Below are positions 1 to 10,525 of a stretch of 59,809 nt of DNA, one piece after another. The stretch is from Methanocaldococcus sp. (GTDB lineage: Archaea; AGJL01; Methanococci; Methanococcales; Methanocaldococcaceae), in NCBI RefSeq assembly GCF_024490875.1, contig NZ_JACCLX010000003.1:1-59809 (forward strand). Direction: 5' to 3'. Numbering within the stretch: position 1 is the stretch's first letter; each line of letters starts with the position of its first letter. The notes below the pieces were generated by a model that saw only the letters and a list, made by a program, of their open reading frames with translations, made no database searches and was not told the DNA's origin. The translations under genes and the position numbers were made by a program.

Positions 1-2
1 CA

Positions 3-509
3 ACAGAAGAGCAAATAAATAAGTTAGTAGAACTTGCTAAAAGCGTTAATAAAAAACCTTATGTAGCTCCTGCAGATGTAGTTCCAGTAGTCGCTGATAT
101 GGGTGTGTTGGTTACTGCTATTGCATTGGCTGGTATTTTAGATTATTATAGAGTTGGAAAAACAATAATAAAAGTCCCAAAGGATATGATGGAAAAGCAA
201 ATATTGGTTTCTCTTCAAACTATTGCCTCAATTATTGAAACTTCCGGAATTGAAGGTTTAATGAAGATTTTAGACAAAGATGTTTTAATTACATCTGCAA
301 AGAATATACTAATTGATAAAAGGCAGGAGGATTTAATGTTGGCTTTAAAGATTCTTGAAGAGTTCGATAAATCAACAATTGGAGAAAAAGATGTTAATCA
401 AACATATTTAGTAGCTCCTCAAGCTTTAATAAAAGAAGCCACATCATTAGTTGGAAAAAATGTTGTTGAAGGAATGATTAGAAGATGTTCCAATAAGTTA
501 TTTAAATAA
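3..509 (+). CDS. C-terminal part of an unrecognised protein (cut by the window edge)
   Basis: The reading frame is open from the first bases of the window to the TAA at 507-509, giving 168 visible residues with no start, so the gene begins upstream. The internal ATG at 99 is not preceded by a convincing ribosome binding site and the frame before it reads as ordinary protein (TEEQINKLVELAKS...), so it is not taken as the start. The visible part is mixed alpha/beta with a hydrophobic stretch (MGVLVTAIALAGILDYY) and helical segments rich in Lys and Glu. It lacks cysteines that would suggest a metal site, apart from one near the C-terminus (RRCSNK). I do not recognise the family. It converges on the ZIP remnant next to it, leaving only a few bases between them. 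Confidence 0.6.
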   Translation, partial: TEEQINKLVELAKSVNKKPYVAPADVVPVVADMGVLVTAIALAGILDYYRVGKTIIKVPKDMMEKQILVSLQTIASIIETSGIEGLMKILDKDVLITSAKNILIDKRQEDLMLALKILEEFDKSTIGEKDVNQTYLVAPQALIKEATSLVGKNVVEGMIRRCSNKLFK

Positions 510-516
510 AACTTTT

Positions 517-1222
517 TTAAATCAATTTAAATTTAAAGAGAATTATAATAGCATAACCTAACAGTATATATAAGAAAGATTTTTCTTTTTTATGCTCATA
601 AATATGAGGAGATATAGTAAGAAAAGTTCCTAAAAATACTCCTCCAGAAACTGCTAATAGTGATTTTAAAGAGATTTTAAAGATATTTGAGAAATATTAT
701 TAAATACTATTAAACCAACGATGGTTCCTATAACCGATACAATAACTCCTGTAATTAATGGATTTTTATAAACTGTTTTTAATGGAGATATTAATACAAA
801 ACCTGCTGGTAATTTATGCATTAGTATAGCAAGATATAGAGGAAGTCCAATATTACTAATGTAAGATATAGAAATTATTAATCCATCTATAAGAGTATGT
901 ATGAAGAAAGATATTGGATAAAGGAATCTAATTTTAAACTCTCCTATATCACTACATTTTAAGCAGTATTTTTTGATAAGGGGCAATATGAAAGATATTT
1001 CTCAATAATATAAACTAAACCCATTCCCAACACTACAAATATTTCAAATCCTTTAAAAAATGCCTTTGGAATTAATATTAATGTTGCAACGCCCAAAATA
1101 AACCCAAAAGATATTGCCTCTATTTCATATTTATATTTTAGTGAGATAGAATAATATGCTAATATCTCTCCAAGGCACATAATAATAAAACTCAATACTG
1201 CAAAAAATAGTGGAATTTCCAT
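517..1222 (-). pseudogene. ZIP family metal transporter, broken by two frameshifts
   Basis: Three consecutive minus-strand frames together make a ZIP/ZupT-type divalent metal permease of about 235 residues. Frame 1 (1222 to about 975) has three membrane segments. Frame 2 (about 985 to 680) carries the ZIP signatures IHTLIDG and MHKLPAG, which are the His-containing helices IV and V. Frame 3 (about 672 to 517) gives the last helices (AVSGGVFLGTFLTISPHIYEH). The first break is at a run of six A (minus strand) near 975; a seventh A would restore the frame. The second break coincides with an 11-bp tandem duplication at 662-683; removing one copy rejoins frames 2 and 3 exactly as QISLKSLLAVSGG. 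Either the gene is dead, or the first lesion is a sequencing error, or frameshifting is used. Confidence 0.75.
662..683. repeat. 11-bp perfect tandem duplication inside the ZIP gene
   Basis: GATTTTAAAGA occurs twice head to tail at 662-672 and 673-683. Eleven bases are not a multiple of three, so the duplication shifts the ZIP frame. Deleting one copy restores a continuous membrane protein sequence, so replication slippage is the simplest origin. Confidence 0.85.
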
Positions 1223-1260
1223 AATCTCACATTGTTTTTATATTAAAATAAAAAACTTTT

Positions 1261-1524
1261 TTAAACATTATTTTTTATTATTTTGCAAATTTCTTTTAAT
1301 AACATTAATTTATTTCCTTTATAATCAACTTCTACACATCCACAAATCTCCCAATGTTGTCTTGGATATCTCTTTTCTCTATGTATTATAGGATCTAAAC
1401 CAAGTTTTTTTAAAGCATTCTCAATTTCTTTTAAACTGGGATTCTCTACTGCTAAATTTTTTGGAACTCTCCTTCCTTCTCTCCTACTTTTGTTTTTATC
1501 AATATATGAAGGCCAAATAATCAT
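1261..1524 (-). CDS. srp19: Signal recognition particle subunit SRP19
   Basis: An 87-residue basic protein with the archaeal SRP19 pattern: MIIWPSYIDKNKSRREGRR at the N-terminus, then KRYPRQHWEICG and a Lys-rich C-terminal helix. SRP19 binds the tips of helices 6 and 8 of 7S RNA and prepares the RNA for SRP54, in the co-translational targeting pathway. The start at 1524 is chosen because GAGGTGA lies just upstream and the protein then starts at the conserved MIIWPSY; a longer upstream extension would overlap corA. It lies downstream of corA in the same direction with a 14-base gap, so the two may be co-transcribed. Confidence 0.95.
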   Translation of the reverse strand: MIIWPSYIDKNKSRREGRRVPKNLAVENPSLKEIENALKKLGLDPIIHREKRYPRQHWEICGCVEVDYKGNKLMLLKEICKIIKNNV

Positions 1525-1538
1525 AAACTCACCTCTCA

Positions 1539-2492
1539 CTAAATCCATCCTGACCTTTTGAATATATATACAAATATTATAATAATAATAATCATTAAAG
1601 ATAGTATAATCCAAAAACCATCTGGATTATTTGCTAATGGTAAATAGGAAAAGTTCATTCCATATATTCCTGTAATCCACATTGGAACAGCAAAAATTGT
1701 AGTAACCATAGTCAGAATTTTCATAATTTGGTTCATCTTTATATTCTCCAACGATAAAGTTATGTCCATCATAGAAGTTAAAACTTCTCTATAAGTTACA
1801 GACATATCTATTAACTGCAAAGTGTCGTAGTATAAATCTTCAAAATTTTCTCTATCTTCTTTTGTAGTTATTGGTAAATACTTTCTTTTTAATATAACTA
1901 AGACATCTCTATTAGCAATTAATGATTTGTTAAAATAAACTAACGTTTTTCTTAAACTAAGTATATCTTCCATAACTACCTTATCGTATCCTACTAACAC
2001 TTTATCCTCCAACTCTTCTAACTCTTCCTCTAAACTAATTAAAATCCTCGAAAAACTTCTCGTTATTTCATTCAGTATGTTGTATAATAAAAAACCAATA
2101 CCTCTTTCAAATATAACTTTTGGCTTTTTTGTCAATATTAACTTGTGTAATCTTCCAATAGCCTTTATTTTATTTGTATGAATTGTCAATAATATATTAT
2201 CTTTGATAAAAATACCTAAGGAAGTTGTAGTAATGTCCTCTTCAAGTAGAGGGGCTTTGTAAATAATCAAATAGTAATCTTCATTTTCTTCAACTCTTGG
2301 AATTTCTTGTTCATCTAACCCTACATACAATTCAGAGATCTCAATACCTATTTTTTTAGAAAGTTTATAAATTTCTTCATCATTAGGATTATAACAATCA
2401 ATCCAAATAAGTTTGTAATCCTCTAAATTGAGATTATCAAATTTTACTTCCACAATTTTACCATCCTTAGATATTCCCATTACAGTAATCAT
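1539..2492 (-). CDS. corA: CorA-type magnesium channel
   Basis: A 317-residue protein with a large acidic cytoplasmic domain, long helical stalk and two C-terminal membrane helices. The first helix ends in the diagnostic YGMNF motif of CorA, the periplasmic loop that selects hydrated Mg2+. CorA works as a homopentameric Mg2+ (and Co2+) channel gated by intracellular Mg2+. The C-terminal tail ends in the basic KRSGWI expected after TM2. Its ATG overlaps the stop of the upstream DUF373 gene as ATGA, so translation is probably coupled. As I recall, the M. jannaschii homologue has the same length and a solved structure. Confidence 0.95.
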   Translation of the reverse strand: MITVMGISKDGKIVEVKFDNLNLEDYKLIWIDCYNPNDEEIYKLSKKIGIEISELYVGLDEQEIPRVEENEDYYLIIYKAPLLEEDITTTSLGIFIKDNILLTIHTNKIKAIGRLHKLILTKKPKVIFERGIGFLLYNILNEITRSFSRILISLEEELEELEDKVLVGYDKVVMEDILSLRKTLVYFNKSLIANRDVLVILKRKYLPITTKEDRENFEDLYYDTLQLIDMSVTYREVLTSMMDITLSLENIKMNQIMKILTMVTTIFAVPMWITGIYGMNFSYLPLANNPDGFWIILSLMIIIIIIFVYIFKRSGWI

Positions 2493-3568
2493 AATTTAGC
2501 CCTATTTTTATTGTTTGATTTAGTGAATAAGATAACAGAAAGGATAATTATAATTGATATATAAACTATTATTTCAAGAACGAATGTAATAAATTCAATA
2601 TTACCTAACAGATAGTTACCTCCACTTATAATTAATTCTCTTGCAATAAATATGCATATTAAATAGAAGAAATACTTTTTAAAAATCTCTAAAATTTCAT
2701 TATCAGAGTGTATAACACTGTCTATAAACTTTCCAACCATTAAAACTATTAATGATAAGGTTAAAAAATTCACAAAATGTAGGAAAAATTTTCCAATTAG
2801 TAGGTTAAGTTCTTTTATTTGATGAATTAAACTTATAGAATATGTAAGTCCTATAATTAGTATAAACAAGGAAATAGTTGCAGAGATTGGGAATATTCTT
2901 CCTATTGAAAACTCTTCTTTCTTTTTAATTTTTTCATAAAGTAACTTTCTAACACCTAAACCTTCTGATAGTATGTAAAGTCCTAATATTCCTACAACAA
3001 TTCTCCAACCAATGTCTGCAAATATTGCATAAAGCAACAATGAAAATCCAACAAACGATAAAATTAGTGGAATGTATTCTTCCATTGTCTTTTTTATAAA
3101 TTCTTGAATTAAATAGTATGTAGATTCTAAGGTTTCACTCTGTTTAACAATAATCCTCTTTTTCCAAACAAAAACATCTTTTGATTCTAAATATTTTAAA
3201 ATTAACTCATCTTCCTTACCATCAGAAACCAAGTAAATAAAATCTGGATTATACAAATAAAGAATAAAATCAATCTGTTCCTTTAATCTTAAAGCACATT
3301 TTTCCGATTCAACATTCACATCTCCTGATATCGTAACTATTTCAACATTTTTTCCAGAACTTTTTAATTCATCATAAATTTTAACTCCCCCTAAAATTGC
3401 ATTAACATCACTATCTCCGGGGTCTGCTAAACCTAATTTTATCAATGCCTTTATATTTTCATCTCTTCCCAATATAGGAGTATTTAATCCTGCCTTTCTT
3501 CCAATGTCATCATCAATATCAACAACAAGAACAAGATAATTTTTTATAGAGTTTTTTCTTTTTGTCAT
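2489..3568 (-). CDS. DUF373 family integral membrane protein
   Basis: A 359-residue protein with a soluble N-terminal half (about 1-165) and six to seven predicted membrane helices after it. The N-terminal half reads YLVLVVDIDDDIGRKAGL, then LADPGDSDVNAILGG and VEIVTISGDVN, a Rossmann-like fold with conserved acidic residues. This is the pattern of the archaeal family DUF373, whose function is unknown. It overlaps corA by four bases (ATGA), which suggests shared expression and perhaps a role in ion or envelope homeostasis. That link is inference from context only. Confidence 0.85.
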   Translation of the reverse strand: MTKRKNSIKNYLVLVVDIDDDIGRKAGLNTPILGRDENIKALIKLGLADPGDSDVNAILGGVKIYDELKSSGKNVEIVTISGDVNVESEKCALRLKEQIDFILYLYNPDFIYLVSDGKEDELILKYLESKDVFVWKKRIIVKQSETLESTYYLIQEFIKKTMEEYIPLILSFVGFSLLLYAIFADIGWRIVVGILGLYILSEGLGVRKLLYEKIKKKEEFSIGRIFPISATISLFILIIGLTYSISLIHQIKELNLLIGKFFLHFVNFLTLSLIVLMVGKFIDSVIHSDNEILEIFKKYFFYLICIFIARELIISGGNYLLGNIEFITFVLEIIVYISIIIILSVILFTKSNNKNRAKL

Positions 3569-3609
3569 TTTAATCCCCTACATAATAAATTTTACAAAAA
3601 TATTAAAAA

Positions 3610-4524
3610 TTAACAAAGAATCCAATTCCAAAGACCTATAACCAATAAAGATAAAGTTGTAGTTATAAATATAGAGGATGCTATTAATTTAATGTCCAAT
3701 TCATACAATGTTCCTAAGACAAGGGACATCATTGCAGAGGGCATAGAACTCTCAACTAATAAAACATTTCTATCTAATCCTACTATCTTGATTATATCAG
3801 ATAGCGTAAAAGATAATGTTGGAGAAATAATAAATCTAAATAAAGATGCTACCAATCCCCAAAAGATTCCAAACTTTAAGGATTTTGGAGATAAAGATAA
3901 ACCTAAGGACATCATAATTAAGGGAACTGTTGCAGAAGACAGATAATTTAAAGATTTTAATAGGAAGTTAGGCAAATAACTTAACTTAAAATTAAAAATT
4001 GTTAATATTATAGAAAAAATTCCAGTCAAAAGAGGAGGAAACTTTATCATTTCTTTTAAAACACTTTTATTTTTACTCTTTCCAAATCTTATTCCTACAT
4101 AAGTACCTAAAAGCATAGTGGCAAAAACACTTCCTAAGTCGCAAAAAATGGCTCTTGCTAATCCTTCCTCTCCAAACATTCCTAAAATAACTGGATAACC
4201 CAAGAAACCTGTATTTCCAAGCATTGAAACTAATATTAATCCACCAAGTTTTTTATCATCCAATTTAAATATATACTTTCCTAATAGATAAGATAGTAAT
4301 CCAACTAACATAAAGGAAATAAAAATAATTATTGGTAGTTTTAAAAAATTTAATATTTGATTAGAGGAGACATTTTTTATTATAGTTAAAAATATTGTTG
4401 ATGGCATTGCAAAATAGATAACAATACTATTCAAAATTTTTGCATGTTCTTCATTTAATATATTTAAAACTTTTGAGATATAGCCAACCATAATTAAAGT
4501 TAATATAATTAGAACTACATCCAT
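3610..4524 (-). CDS. AEC family (auxin-efflux-carrier-like) permease
   Basis: A 304-residue protein made almost entirely of hydrophobic helices (about ten), in two similar halves of five. The glycine/asparagine-rich stretch GNTGFLGYPVILGMFGEEG around residue 105 is the conserved crossover region of the AEC/malate permease family. Prokaryotic members move small organic anions; the substrate here cannot be told from sequence. The start at 4524 follows GTGATACT. It is oriented with the DUF373-corA genes and lies just downstream of coaD. Confidence 0.85.
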   Translation of the reverse strand: MDVVLIILTLIMVGYISKVLNILNEEHAKILNSIVIYFAMPSTIFLTIIKNVSSNQILNFLKLPIIIFISFMLVGLLSYLLGKYIFKLDDKKLGGLILVSMLGNTGFLGYPVILGMFGEEGLARAIFCDLGSVFATMLLGTYVGIRFGKSKNKSVLKEMIKFPPLLTGIFSIILTIFNFKLSYLPNFLLKSLNYLSSATVPLIMMSLGLSLSPKSLKFGIFWGLVASLFRFIISPTLSFTLSDIIKIVGLDRNVLLVESSMPSAMMSLVLGTLYELDIKLIASSIFITTTLSLLVIGLWNWILC

Positions 4525-4559
4525 AGTATCACATTTTTAAATAAAAATTTAACAAAAGA

Positions 4560-5003
4560 TTATTTTATTAATCTACCCTCTTCATCTATTTTTCCCTTTC
4601 TGATCCTTGTCGTAGATATTGGTTTTCCATTTTCAGCAGTAATTTGTTTAAAAACAATTATTTTTAATGGCTTTAAACCTTTAAGTTTTCTAATTTCATT
4701 TATTTTTTCAGCATTTTTTAAAGTTTCTTTAGTTACTACAATAATATCATAATCTTCTGTAATTGCATCTCCATATGGGTCATTTATAACTTTAATCTCA
4801 TAATCTGCATTTATACTATCTAAAAATTTTTTTAAATTTTCAATTCTTGTTTTTAAATCATTTATTTCATGTGTTTTATATTTTTTTGCAAAATTATCAC
4901 TTGTTATTCCAACGGTTAATTTACCCAACGAAGAGGCAAACTTTAACAGTTCCTTATGCCCCTTATGTAATATATCAAATGTTCCTCCTACAACTACTTT
5001 CAT
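4560..5003 (-). CDS. coaD: Phosphopantetheine adenylyltransferase, archaeal type
   Basis: A 147-residue nucleotidyltransferase that should transfer AMP from ATP to 4'-phosphopantetheine, the penultimate step of coenzyme A synthesis. The N-terminal [12 protein letters not shown] (residues 5-16) contains the HxGH nucleotide-binding motif of the cytidylyltransferase superfamily, and the C-terminal ISTTRIRKG is the second ATP-binding signature. The short archaeal form is more like the eukaryotic PPAT domain than bacterial CoaD. It starts 5 bases after the ksgA stop, which indicates co-transcription. Confidence 0.92.
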   Translation of the reverse strand: MKVVVGGTFDILHKGHKELLKFASSLGKLTVGITSDNFAKKYKTHEINDLKTRIENLKKFLDSINADYEIKVINDPYGDAITEDYDIIVVTKETLKNAEKINEIRKLKGLKPLKIIVFKQITAENGKPISTTRIRKGKIDEEGRLIK

Positions 5004-5008
5004 ACTAT

Positions 5009-5830
5009 CTAACCTTCGGACAAAAATCTATAAAATTTATTTGAAAGATTAACAATTTCATCAACAGAAAGTTTAAAAACCTTTTTATTCATTAAATCTT
5101 TTACATCTAAATTATTTTTCACGAATTCATCTAAAATTTTTTTCATCTCTTCTTTACTATAATTTAATTCCTTAGAGGAATCAATTAAAGATTTCCTAAC
5201 TGATTTATTTCTATGCTGAAATATTGCTCTCAAAAAATTATCAAAAAATTCTTCGTTCTCTATTTTTTTCTTTTTCTCAATGTTTGGGGTTATTTTGACC
5301 AAGGCAGAATAAACCTTTGGTTTTGGATTAAATGCAGTTGGAGGAACTTTACACAATATTTCTGGGTCAGATCTTGCTTTTACTGCAACTGTTAATCTAC
5401 CATAATCTTTTGTTCCTTCTTTTGCTACCATTCTCTTTGCAAATTCATATTGATACATCAAAACTGCCAAATCAAAACCTCTCTTTAACAGTTTAAAAGT
5501 TATTGGAGATGAGATTTGATAAGGAAGATTAGCAACAACTTTATTAAAATCTAATTTATTTAAATCAAATTTTACAGCATCTCCCCAGATAATCTCAACA
5601 TTGTCATAATTTTCCATTAATTTTTTAGCATAAGGTTCTAAATTTTTGTCAATTTCAATAACATAAACTTTTTTAGCATTTTTAGATAGTTTTTCAGTTA
5701 AAATCCCCTTTCCCAAGCCAATCTCTAAAACAATGTCATTTTTTGTTAAATTTGCAGATTCTATTGCCTTATCTACAAAGTTTTTATCTATTAAAAAACA
5801 CTGTCCTAATTTTTTCTTTGGTTTGAACAT
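5009..5830 (-). CDS. ksgA: 16S rRNA dimethyladenosine transferase KsgA/Dim1
   Basis: A 273-residue SAM-dependent methyltransferase that dimethylates the two adjacent adenosines in the 3'-terminal 16S hairpin (helix 45) late in small-subunit assembly. The SAM-binding motif EIGLGKG is at residues 36-42 and the catalytic NLPYQISSP at about 101-109. The C-terminal [15 protein letters not shown] is the family's helical RNA-binding domain. I start at 5830 ([13 protein letters not shown]), where the conserved family begins; the frame is open 24 codons further upstream but would run into top6B. It is followed immediately by coaD. Confidence 0.96.
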   Translation of the reverse strand: MFKPKKKLGQCFLIDKNFVDKAIESANLTKNDIVLEIGLGKGILTEKLSKNAKKVYVIEIDKNLEPYAKKLMENYDNVEIIWGDAVKFDLNKLDFNKVVANLPYQISSPITFKLLKRGFDLAVLMYQYEFAKRMVAKEGTKDYGRLTVAVKARSDPEILCKVPPTAFNPKPKVYSALVKITPNIEKKKKIENEEFFDNFLRAIFQHRNKSVRKSLIDSSKELNYSKEEMKKILDEFVKNNLDVKDLMNKKVFKLSVDEIVNLSNKFYRFLSEG

Positions 5831-5858
5831 TGTTTCACTTATCAAATAAATGTAAAAT

Positions 5859-7832
5859 TTATTTTGATAATAGTTCAATAACTCTCTTCTCAATTTCATC
5901 AACTGGCTTATTTAATATGTTTGCCAATGCCTCTGCAAATATCTTAGCATACTTCATAACATACTTTCTTTTCTTTTCTTCTTCTGCCTCTCTTCTAATT
6001 CTTGATAAATACTTCTCTAACGCTCTTGCACAAATCATAAGAGCATGTCTAATCTCATTATAAATTTCTTCATTTTCATTTTCACTACATGCTACTGCCT
6101 GCTTTCCAGCAGATGTATAAGGGATAAATGTAGATATCAAATTAACAAACACTGTTATTGGAGCGTCTTCCCCTCTTAAACCATATCTTCTCCAATTTAT
6201 GCTTTTAACTGCCTTAGTTAAACCGCATGCAGAAGCATCATACAGCAAAGGAACATGATTGGCAAACCTCATAATTTCCATTCTTCTACCTTCATCACTC
6301 TGCCTTCCTGCATTACCTCCATAAGCTATTGCTACTTCAACAGCAAAGGGTATTCCTCCTCTATATGTTTTTGGATTTCTTGTAATTGCCTTTACGAAAT
6401 CAGGATTTAAGAATTCTTTTAATGACTTTTCAATATTTTCAGCCCCTATTGGTCTTAATCCAGTTGTAGGAGGGGCCATGAACTCCATACTTTGGAGGCT
6501 ATTAACAATCATCTCTGCTTCATCCCAAGTCAATTCCTTAGGATTTTTATTTAAGATATTTTTAACATCCTTTTCTAATTTTTTTAACTCTTCATCAGAA
6601 ATTAATCCTTTCTTTTTTATAGTAGCAATAAACTCCTCTGGTGGCTTTACAATATTTTTAATTTTTTTATTTAATTCTTCAACTACTGAGGCAGATAAAT
6701 AATTCTTTTCAGCCCATTCCATGAAGTTTTCTGGTATCTTTTTAAAGTGATTTTTTATTTTATTAATTTCCTCTTTATTTAACTTACTAAATAGATATTC
6801 CATAGTTATATATTTTAAAGCATATCTCTTCAACTCATCCAAACTTTCTGGAAGGTTTGCAATTAACATCTTTACAGTATCTATTTCCTCACTACTTAAA
6901 TAATCTTTAAATTTGGTTAAATATTTATCAATATCTATATTTAAATAGCATTGTATAATCATACTCCAAAATACACTATCTTTAAATTTTTTTAATATTA
7001 AATCTCTCAACAAATATTTTTCAAGTTCCTTAATTCTTTTTGTTGTAACTCTTGAAAGTTCAGAAACGAGCATTGAAGAAACTTTTTTTGATTTTGTTTT
7101 TCTTGCAATATAGAGTAGTTCATCAGTAGTTAATCCATAAGGGTGGGGCTTCATCTCTTCTGGTTTTTTTGGTAGTTCTTTAACAACTCTATCAAATACA
7201 ACTTCTCCATAAGGATCTTTTAATATAATCTTAGCGTGAGGCGTTGCTAAACTAATCCTTCTCAAATACTCAAATGGACCAAATTCTCCTCTATTATAAC
7301 TAACTTCTTTAAACTCTCCTTCTACTCTTGTTCCTCTCCACTTTCCTTTTCTAACTTTTTTTGATACTATTTCCCCTTCATTTTTTTCAACATTCATTTT
7401 TACTTCAACTTCGTAAATCTTACCGTCTCCCGTAGATGTTATAATTTTTAATGGCTTTCCAGTAGTTATTTGTGAAAATAATAAAACACCTGCCGCTCCA
7501 ATTCCCTGTTGTCCTCTTGATTGAATAAATCTATGCATCTTAGAACCAGCTAACATTTTCCCAAATACCTTTGGAATAAACTCTAAGGGAATTCCTGGTC
7601 CATTATCTTCAACCGCCACTTTGTAATGATCAGCCCCTAACTTCTCAATCTCAACTTTTATATCTGGTAAAATTCCTGCCTCTTCACAAGCATCTAAACT
7701 GTTAGTGACTAACTCATGAATTATAGTCGTTAAACTTCTAACTTTTCCACTATATCCCAGCATGTGCTTATTTTTTCTAAAAAATTCAGCAACAGAATGC
7801 TCTTTAAATTCTTTAAATAAATCTTTGCTCAT
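5859..7832 (-). CDS. top6B: DNA topoisomerase VI subunit B
   Basis: A 657-residue GHKL-type ATPase subunit of archaeal topoisomerase VI, the type IIB enzyme that passes duplex DNA through a double-strand break. The ATP-binding Bergerat motifs are clear: [15 protein letters not shown] (residues about 41-55), [18 protein letters not shown], then [10 protein letters not shown] transducer region follows with the switch lysine context ([11 protein letters not shown]). The C-terminal region is charged, as in other Methanococcales. Subunit A (Spo11-like) is not in this window. A TATA-like AATATATAAATATAAC on the minus strand lies about 60-70 bases upstream. Confidence 0.96.
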   Translation of the reverse strand: MSKDLFKEFKEHSVAEFFRKNKHMLGYSGKVRSLTTIIHELVTNSLDACEEAGILPDIKVEIEKLGADHYKVAVEDNGPGIPLEFIPKVFGKMLAGSKMHRFIQSRGQQGIGAAGVLLFSQITTGKPLKIITSTGDGKIYEVEVKMNVEKNEGEIVSKKVRKGKWRGTRVEGEFKEVSYNRGEFGPFEYLRRISLATPHAKIILKDPYGEVVFDRVVKELPKKPEEMKPHPYGLTTDELLYIARKTKSKKVSSMLVSELSRVTTKRIKELEKYLLRDLILKKFKDSVFWSMIIQCYLNIDIDKYLTKFKDYLSSEEIDTVKMLIANLPESLDELKRYALKYITMEYLFSKLNKEEINKIKNHFKKIPENFMEWAEKNYLSASVVEELNKKIKNIVKPPEEFIATIKKKGLISDEELKKLEKDVKNILNKNPKELTWDEAEMIVNSLQSMEFMAPPTTGLRPIGAENIEKSLKEFLNPDFVKAITRNPKTYRGGIPFAVEVAIAYGGNAGRQSDEGRRMEIMRFANHVPLLYDASACGLTKAVKSINWRRYGLRGEDAPITVFVNLISTFIPYTSAGKQAVACSENENEEIYNEIRHALMICARALEKYLSRIRREAEEEKKRKYVMKYAKIFAEALANILNKPVDEIEKRVIELLSK

Positions 7833-7989
7833 TTTATCACCATGATAATCTTAATGTCAATACAAAAATTGAAATTGAATTAGTTATATTTATATATTCT
7901 TTAATTAAATAAGGGAGACAATAAAAATAATGGGATAAATTATTTAGTAAGTGCAAGTATATAAAGAGCATTGGAAAAAGAATCATTTT

Positions 7990-9111
7990 TTATTTCTTTT
8001 CTTTAATAACAATCATTCTATCAGTGCAAGTAAAGCAAGGATCACAACTTGCTATAATTAATTCAGCATCTGAAACATGATGCTCAGGAAGAATAGCCTC
8101 CATACATGCCAAGTTAGTTAATGTAGGAGTTCTAACTTTCACATGTCTAACTCTTCCATTTTCATCTAATCCGTAGGAATAATAAACCTGCCCCCTTTGA
8201 GCTTCATTATAAACATCTATTGGTTTAAATTCTTTTAATTCATAGTTTGGATTATATATCTTTTTATCTAAATTTGGCAACTCTTTCAATCCTTGCCTAA
8301 TAATCTTAATACTTTCAAAACATTCGTAAAATCTTACTGCCAATCTACTGAAAACATCACCATCGTCAAATATAACTTCTTCAAATTCAAAATTATCATA
8401 TACTGGCACTATTCCCTTTTTTCTCATATCACAAGATAATCCTGAACCTCTTGCTGTTGGTCCAGTTGCATGCAATTTTTTAGCAGTTTTTTTATCTAAG
8501 ACACCAACATCTTTAATTCTTGCCATAATCATTGGGTCATTTATAGTTCTATTCATCAATTTATTTAAATTTTCTTCAAATTTTTCTAATCTTTCCAATA
8601 TTGATGAGATTTTGCTATCCTTTATATTACATCTCGGTCTAATTCCTCCAATTATTGGGCAAGAATTTTGGACTCTTCCACCAGTAATTTCTCTCAAAAT
8701 TTGCATTATTGGCTCTCTAATCATAAATGCCCTAAAAGCCATAGTTTCAAAGCCAATAACTTCAAAGGCGTGACCAAATAATAACATATGAGAGTGTAAT
8801 CTTTCAAATTCTTCAACTATTGCCCTTATATACTCTGCCCTCTCTGGAACCTCTATATCACAACCTTTTTCAGTTACCATTACATTAGTCCATACGTGAA
8901 TGTGAGAACAAATTCCACAAATTTTCTCTGACAATATACTAATTTTTTCGGGTGGTAGCCCTTCCATAATGAGTTCTATTCCTCTATAATTAACGCCAAT
9001 TACTAATTCAGCCTCCTTTATAATCTCATCTTCAATAAATAATCTTAATCTATGAGGTTCAAGCATTGTAGGATGAACTGGACCTATGGCAATCTCTCCT
9101 TCATACTTCAT
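7990..9111 (-). CDS. ehbN: Energy-converting hydrogenase B large subunit EhbN
   Basis: A 373-residue [NiFe]-hydrogenase large subunit. It has both pairs of Ni-ligating cysteines: [12 protein letters not shown] near residue 65 and the C-terminal [11 protein letters not shown]. Ehb is a membrane-bound ion-translocating hydrogenase that supplies low-potential ferredoxin electrons for carbon assimilation in methanogens. The protein ends soon after the second Cys pair, leaving a short tail (MIVIKEKK) of the kind lost during maturation of other large subunits. The ATG at 9111 is chosen because GGTG lies 6 bases upstream; an in-frame GTG three codons earlier would overlap that site. No other ehb gene is in the window. 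Confidence 0.9.
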   Translation of the reverse strand: MKYEGEIAIGPVHPTMLEPHRLRLFIEDEIIKEAELVIGVNYRGIELIMEGLPPEKISILSEKICGICSHIHVWTNVMVTEKGCDIEVPERAEYIRAIVEEFERLHSHMLLFGHAFEVIGFETMAFRAFMIREPIMQILREITGGRVQNSCPIIGGIRPRCNIKDSKISSILERLEKFEENLNKLMNRTINDPMIMARIKDVGVLDKKTAKKLHATGPTARGSGLSCDMRKKGIVPVYDNFEFEEVIFDDGDVFSRLAVRFYECFESIKIIRQGLKELPNLDKKIYNPNYELKEFKPIDVYNEAQRGQVYYSYGLDENGRVRHVKVRTPTLTNLACMEAILPEHHVSDAELIIASCDPCFTCTDRMIVIKEKK

Positions 9112-9242
9112 AATCAACACCTAATTTTAAATATTAATCTAAAAGAATTAACTATAAAATTTGTCATAATTAATAATGATAATTTAATTTATATAGTTTT
9201 GTTTTAATAGGACATTTACAGAATTTTTAATTGGTGATAGTT

Positions 9243-10520
9243 ATGACTCAAATGGACGATGCAAAAAAGGGAATTATCACTGAGGAGATGAAAATTGTAT
9301 CTGAAAAAGAAAAAATTGATGTTGAAAAACTTAGAAACCTTATAGCCAAAGGTTACGTTGTTATTCCAAAAAATGTTAATAGAAATACTGAGCCAGTAGG
9401 TATTGGTAAATATTTGAGAACTAAAGTGAATGCAAACATTGGAACATCCCCAGATTTCGTAGATATTGACTTAGAGATAAAAAAGGCAAAAGTTGCTGAA
9501 AAATATGGGGCAGATACTATAATGGATTTAAGTACTGGAGGAGATTTAGAAAAAATTAGAAAGGCTATTATGAACGCTGTTAATTTGCCAATAGGAACAG
9601 TTCCAATTTATGAGGCTGGAAAAATAGCGAGAGAAAAGTATGGAAGAGTTGTAGATATGAATGAAGATTTGATATTCAATGTTATTGAAAAACAGGCAAA
9701 GGAAGGCGTAGATTTTATGACACTACATTGTGGAATAACTAAACAATCCGTTGAAAGATTAAAAAAAAGTGGTAGAGTTTTGGGAGTAGTTAGTAGAGGA
9801 GGAGCGTTTTTAACAGCCTATATTTTATATCACAACGAAGAAAATCCTTTATACAAAAACTTTGATTATCTCTTAGAGATTTTAAAAGAGTATGATGTAA
9901 CCATAAGTTTGGGAGATGGAATGAGACCGGGATGTTTATTAGACAATACAGACAGGGCTCAAATTGAAGAACTTATAATATTAGGAGAATTAGTAGAAAG
10001 ATGTAGAGAAAAAGGAGTTCAATGTATGGTTGAAGGGCCAGGACATATTCCTTTAAACTATATTGAAACTAACATTAAATTACAAAAGAGTTTATGCAAA
10101 AATGCTCCATTCTATGTTTTGGGTCCAGTAGTTACAGATATAGCCCCTGGATATGACCACATAACAGCCGCAATTGGAGGAGCGTTAGCAGGCTACTATG
10201 GGGCTGATTTCCTTTGCTATGTAACTCCAAGCGAGCATTTAAGATTACCAACAGTAGAGGATGTTAAAGAGGGAGTTATAGCCACTAAAATAGCGGCTCA
10301 GGCGGCAGATATTGCCAAAGGTAATAAATTGGCGTGGGAAAAAGAGAAAGAGATGGCTTACGCAAGGAAAAACCACGATTGGGAGAAACAATATAAGTTG
10401 GCAATAGATAAAGAAAAAGCAAAAAAAATGAGAGAAGAGATTCCTTCAAAAGAAAAAAGAGCGTGCTCAATTTGTGGTGACTATTGTGCCTTATTGATGG
10501 TCGAGAAATTTTTAAGGTGA
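9243..10520 (+). CDS. thiC: Phosphomethylpyrimidine synthase ThiC
   Basis: A 425-residue radical-SAM enzyme that converts aminoimidazole ribotide to HMP-phosphate in thiamine synthesis. Conserved stretches include NIGTSPDFVDIDLEI, MDLSTGGDLEKIR, TLHCGIT, SRGGAFL, EGPGHIPLN and DHITAAIGGALAGYYGADFLCYVTPSEHL. The C-terminal Fe-S motif reads CSICGDYC, spacing C-x2-C-x3-C, one residue shorter than the C-x2-C-x4-C I recall for bacterial ThiC. The start at 9243 follows GGTGA. The stop codon TGA forms part of the ribosome binding site AAGGTGA of the next gene, so the two are translationally close. Confidence 0.93.
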   Translation: MTQMDDAKKGIITEEMKIVSEKEKIDVEKLRNLIAKGYVVIPKNVNRNTEPVGIGKYLRTKVNANIGTSPDFVDIDLEIKKAKVAEKYGADTIMDLSTGGDLEKIRKAIMNAVNLPIGTVPIYEAGKIAREKYGRVVDMNEDLIFNVIEKQAKEGVDFMTLHCGITKQSVERLKKSGRVLGVVSRGGAFLTAYILYHNEENPLYKNFDYLLEILKEYDVTISLGDGMRPGCLLDNTDRAQIEELIILGELVERCREKGVQCMVEGPGHIPLNYIETNIKLQKSLCKNAPFYVLGPVVTDIAPGYDHITAAIGGALAGYYGADFLCYVTPSEHLRLPTVEDVKEGVIATKIAAQAADIAKGNKLAWEKEKEMAYARKNHDWEKQYKLAIDKEKAKKMREEIPSKEKRACSICGDYCALLMVEKFLR

Positions 10521-10525
10521 ATTTT

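Noticed and set aside
960-990. Programmed -1 frameshift at A AAA AAT in the ZIP gene (and T TTA AAA near 690).
   Set aside because: Both heptamers fit the slippery pattern, but such runs are common in this AT-rich genome, no stimulatory structure is evident, and the second break is explained fully by the 11-bp duplication.
9121-9242. TPP riboswitch upstream of thiC.
   Set aside because: The region is AT-rich and has none of the conserved thi-box elements (such as CUGAGA); only TATA-like boxes and GGTGA are seen.
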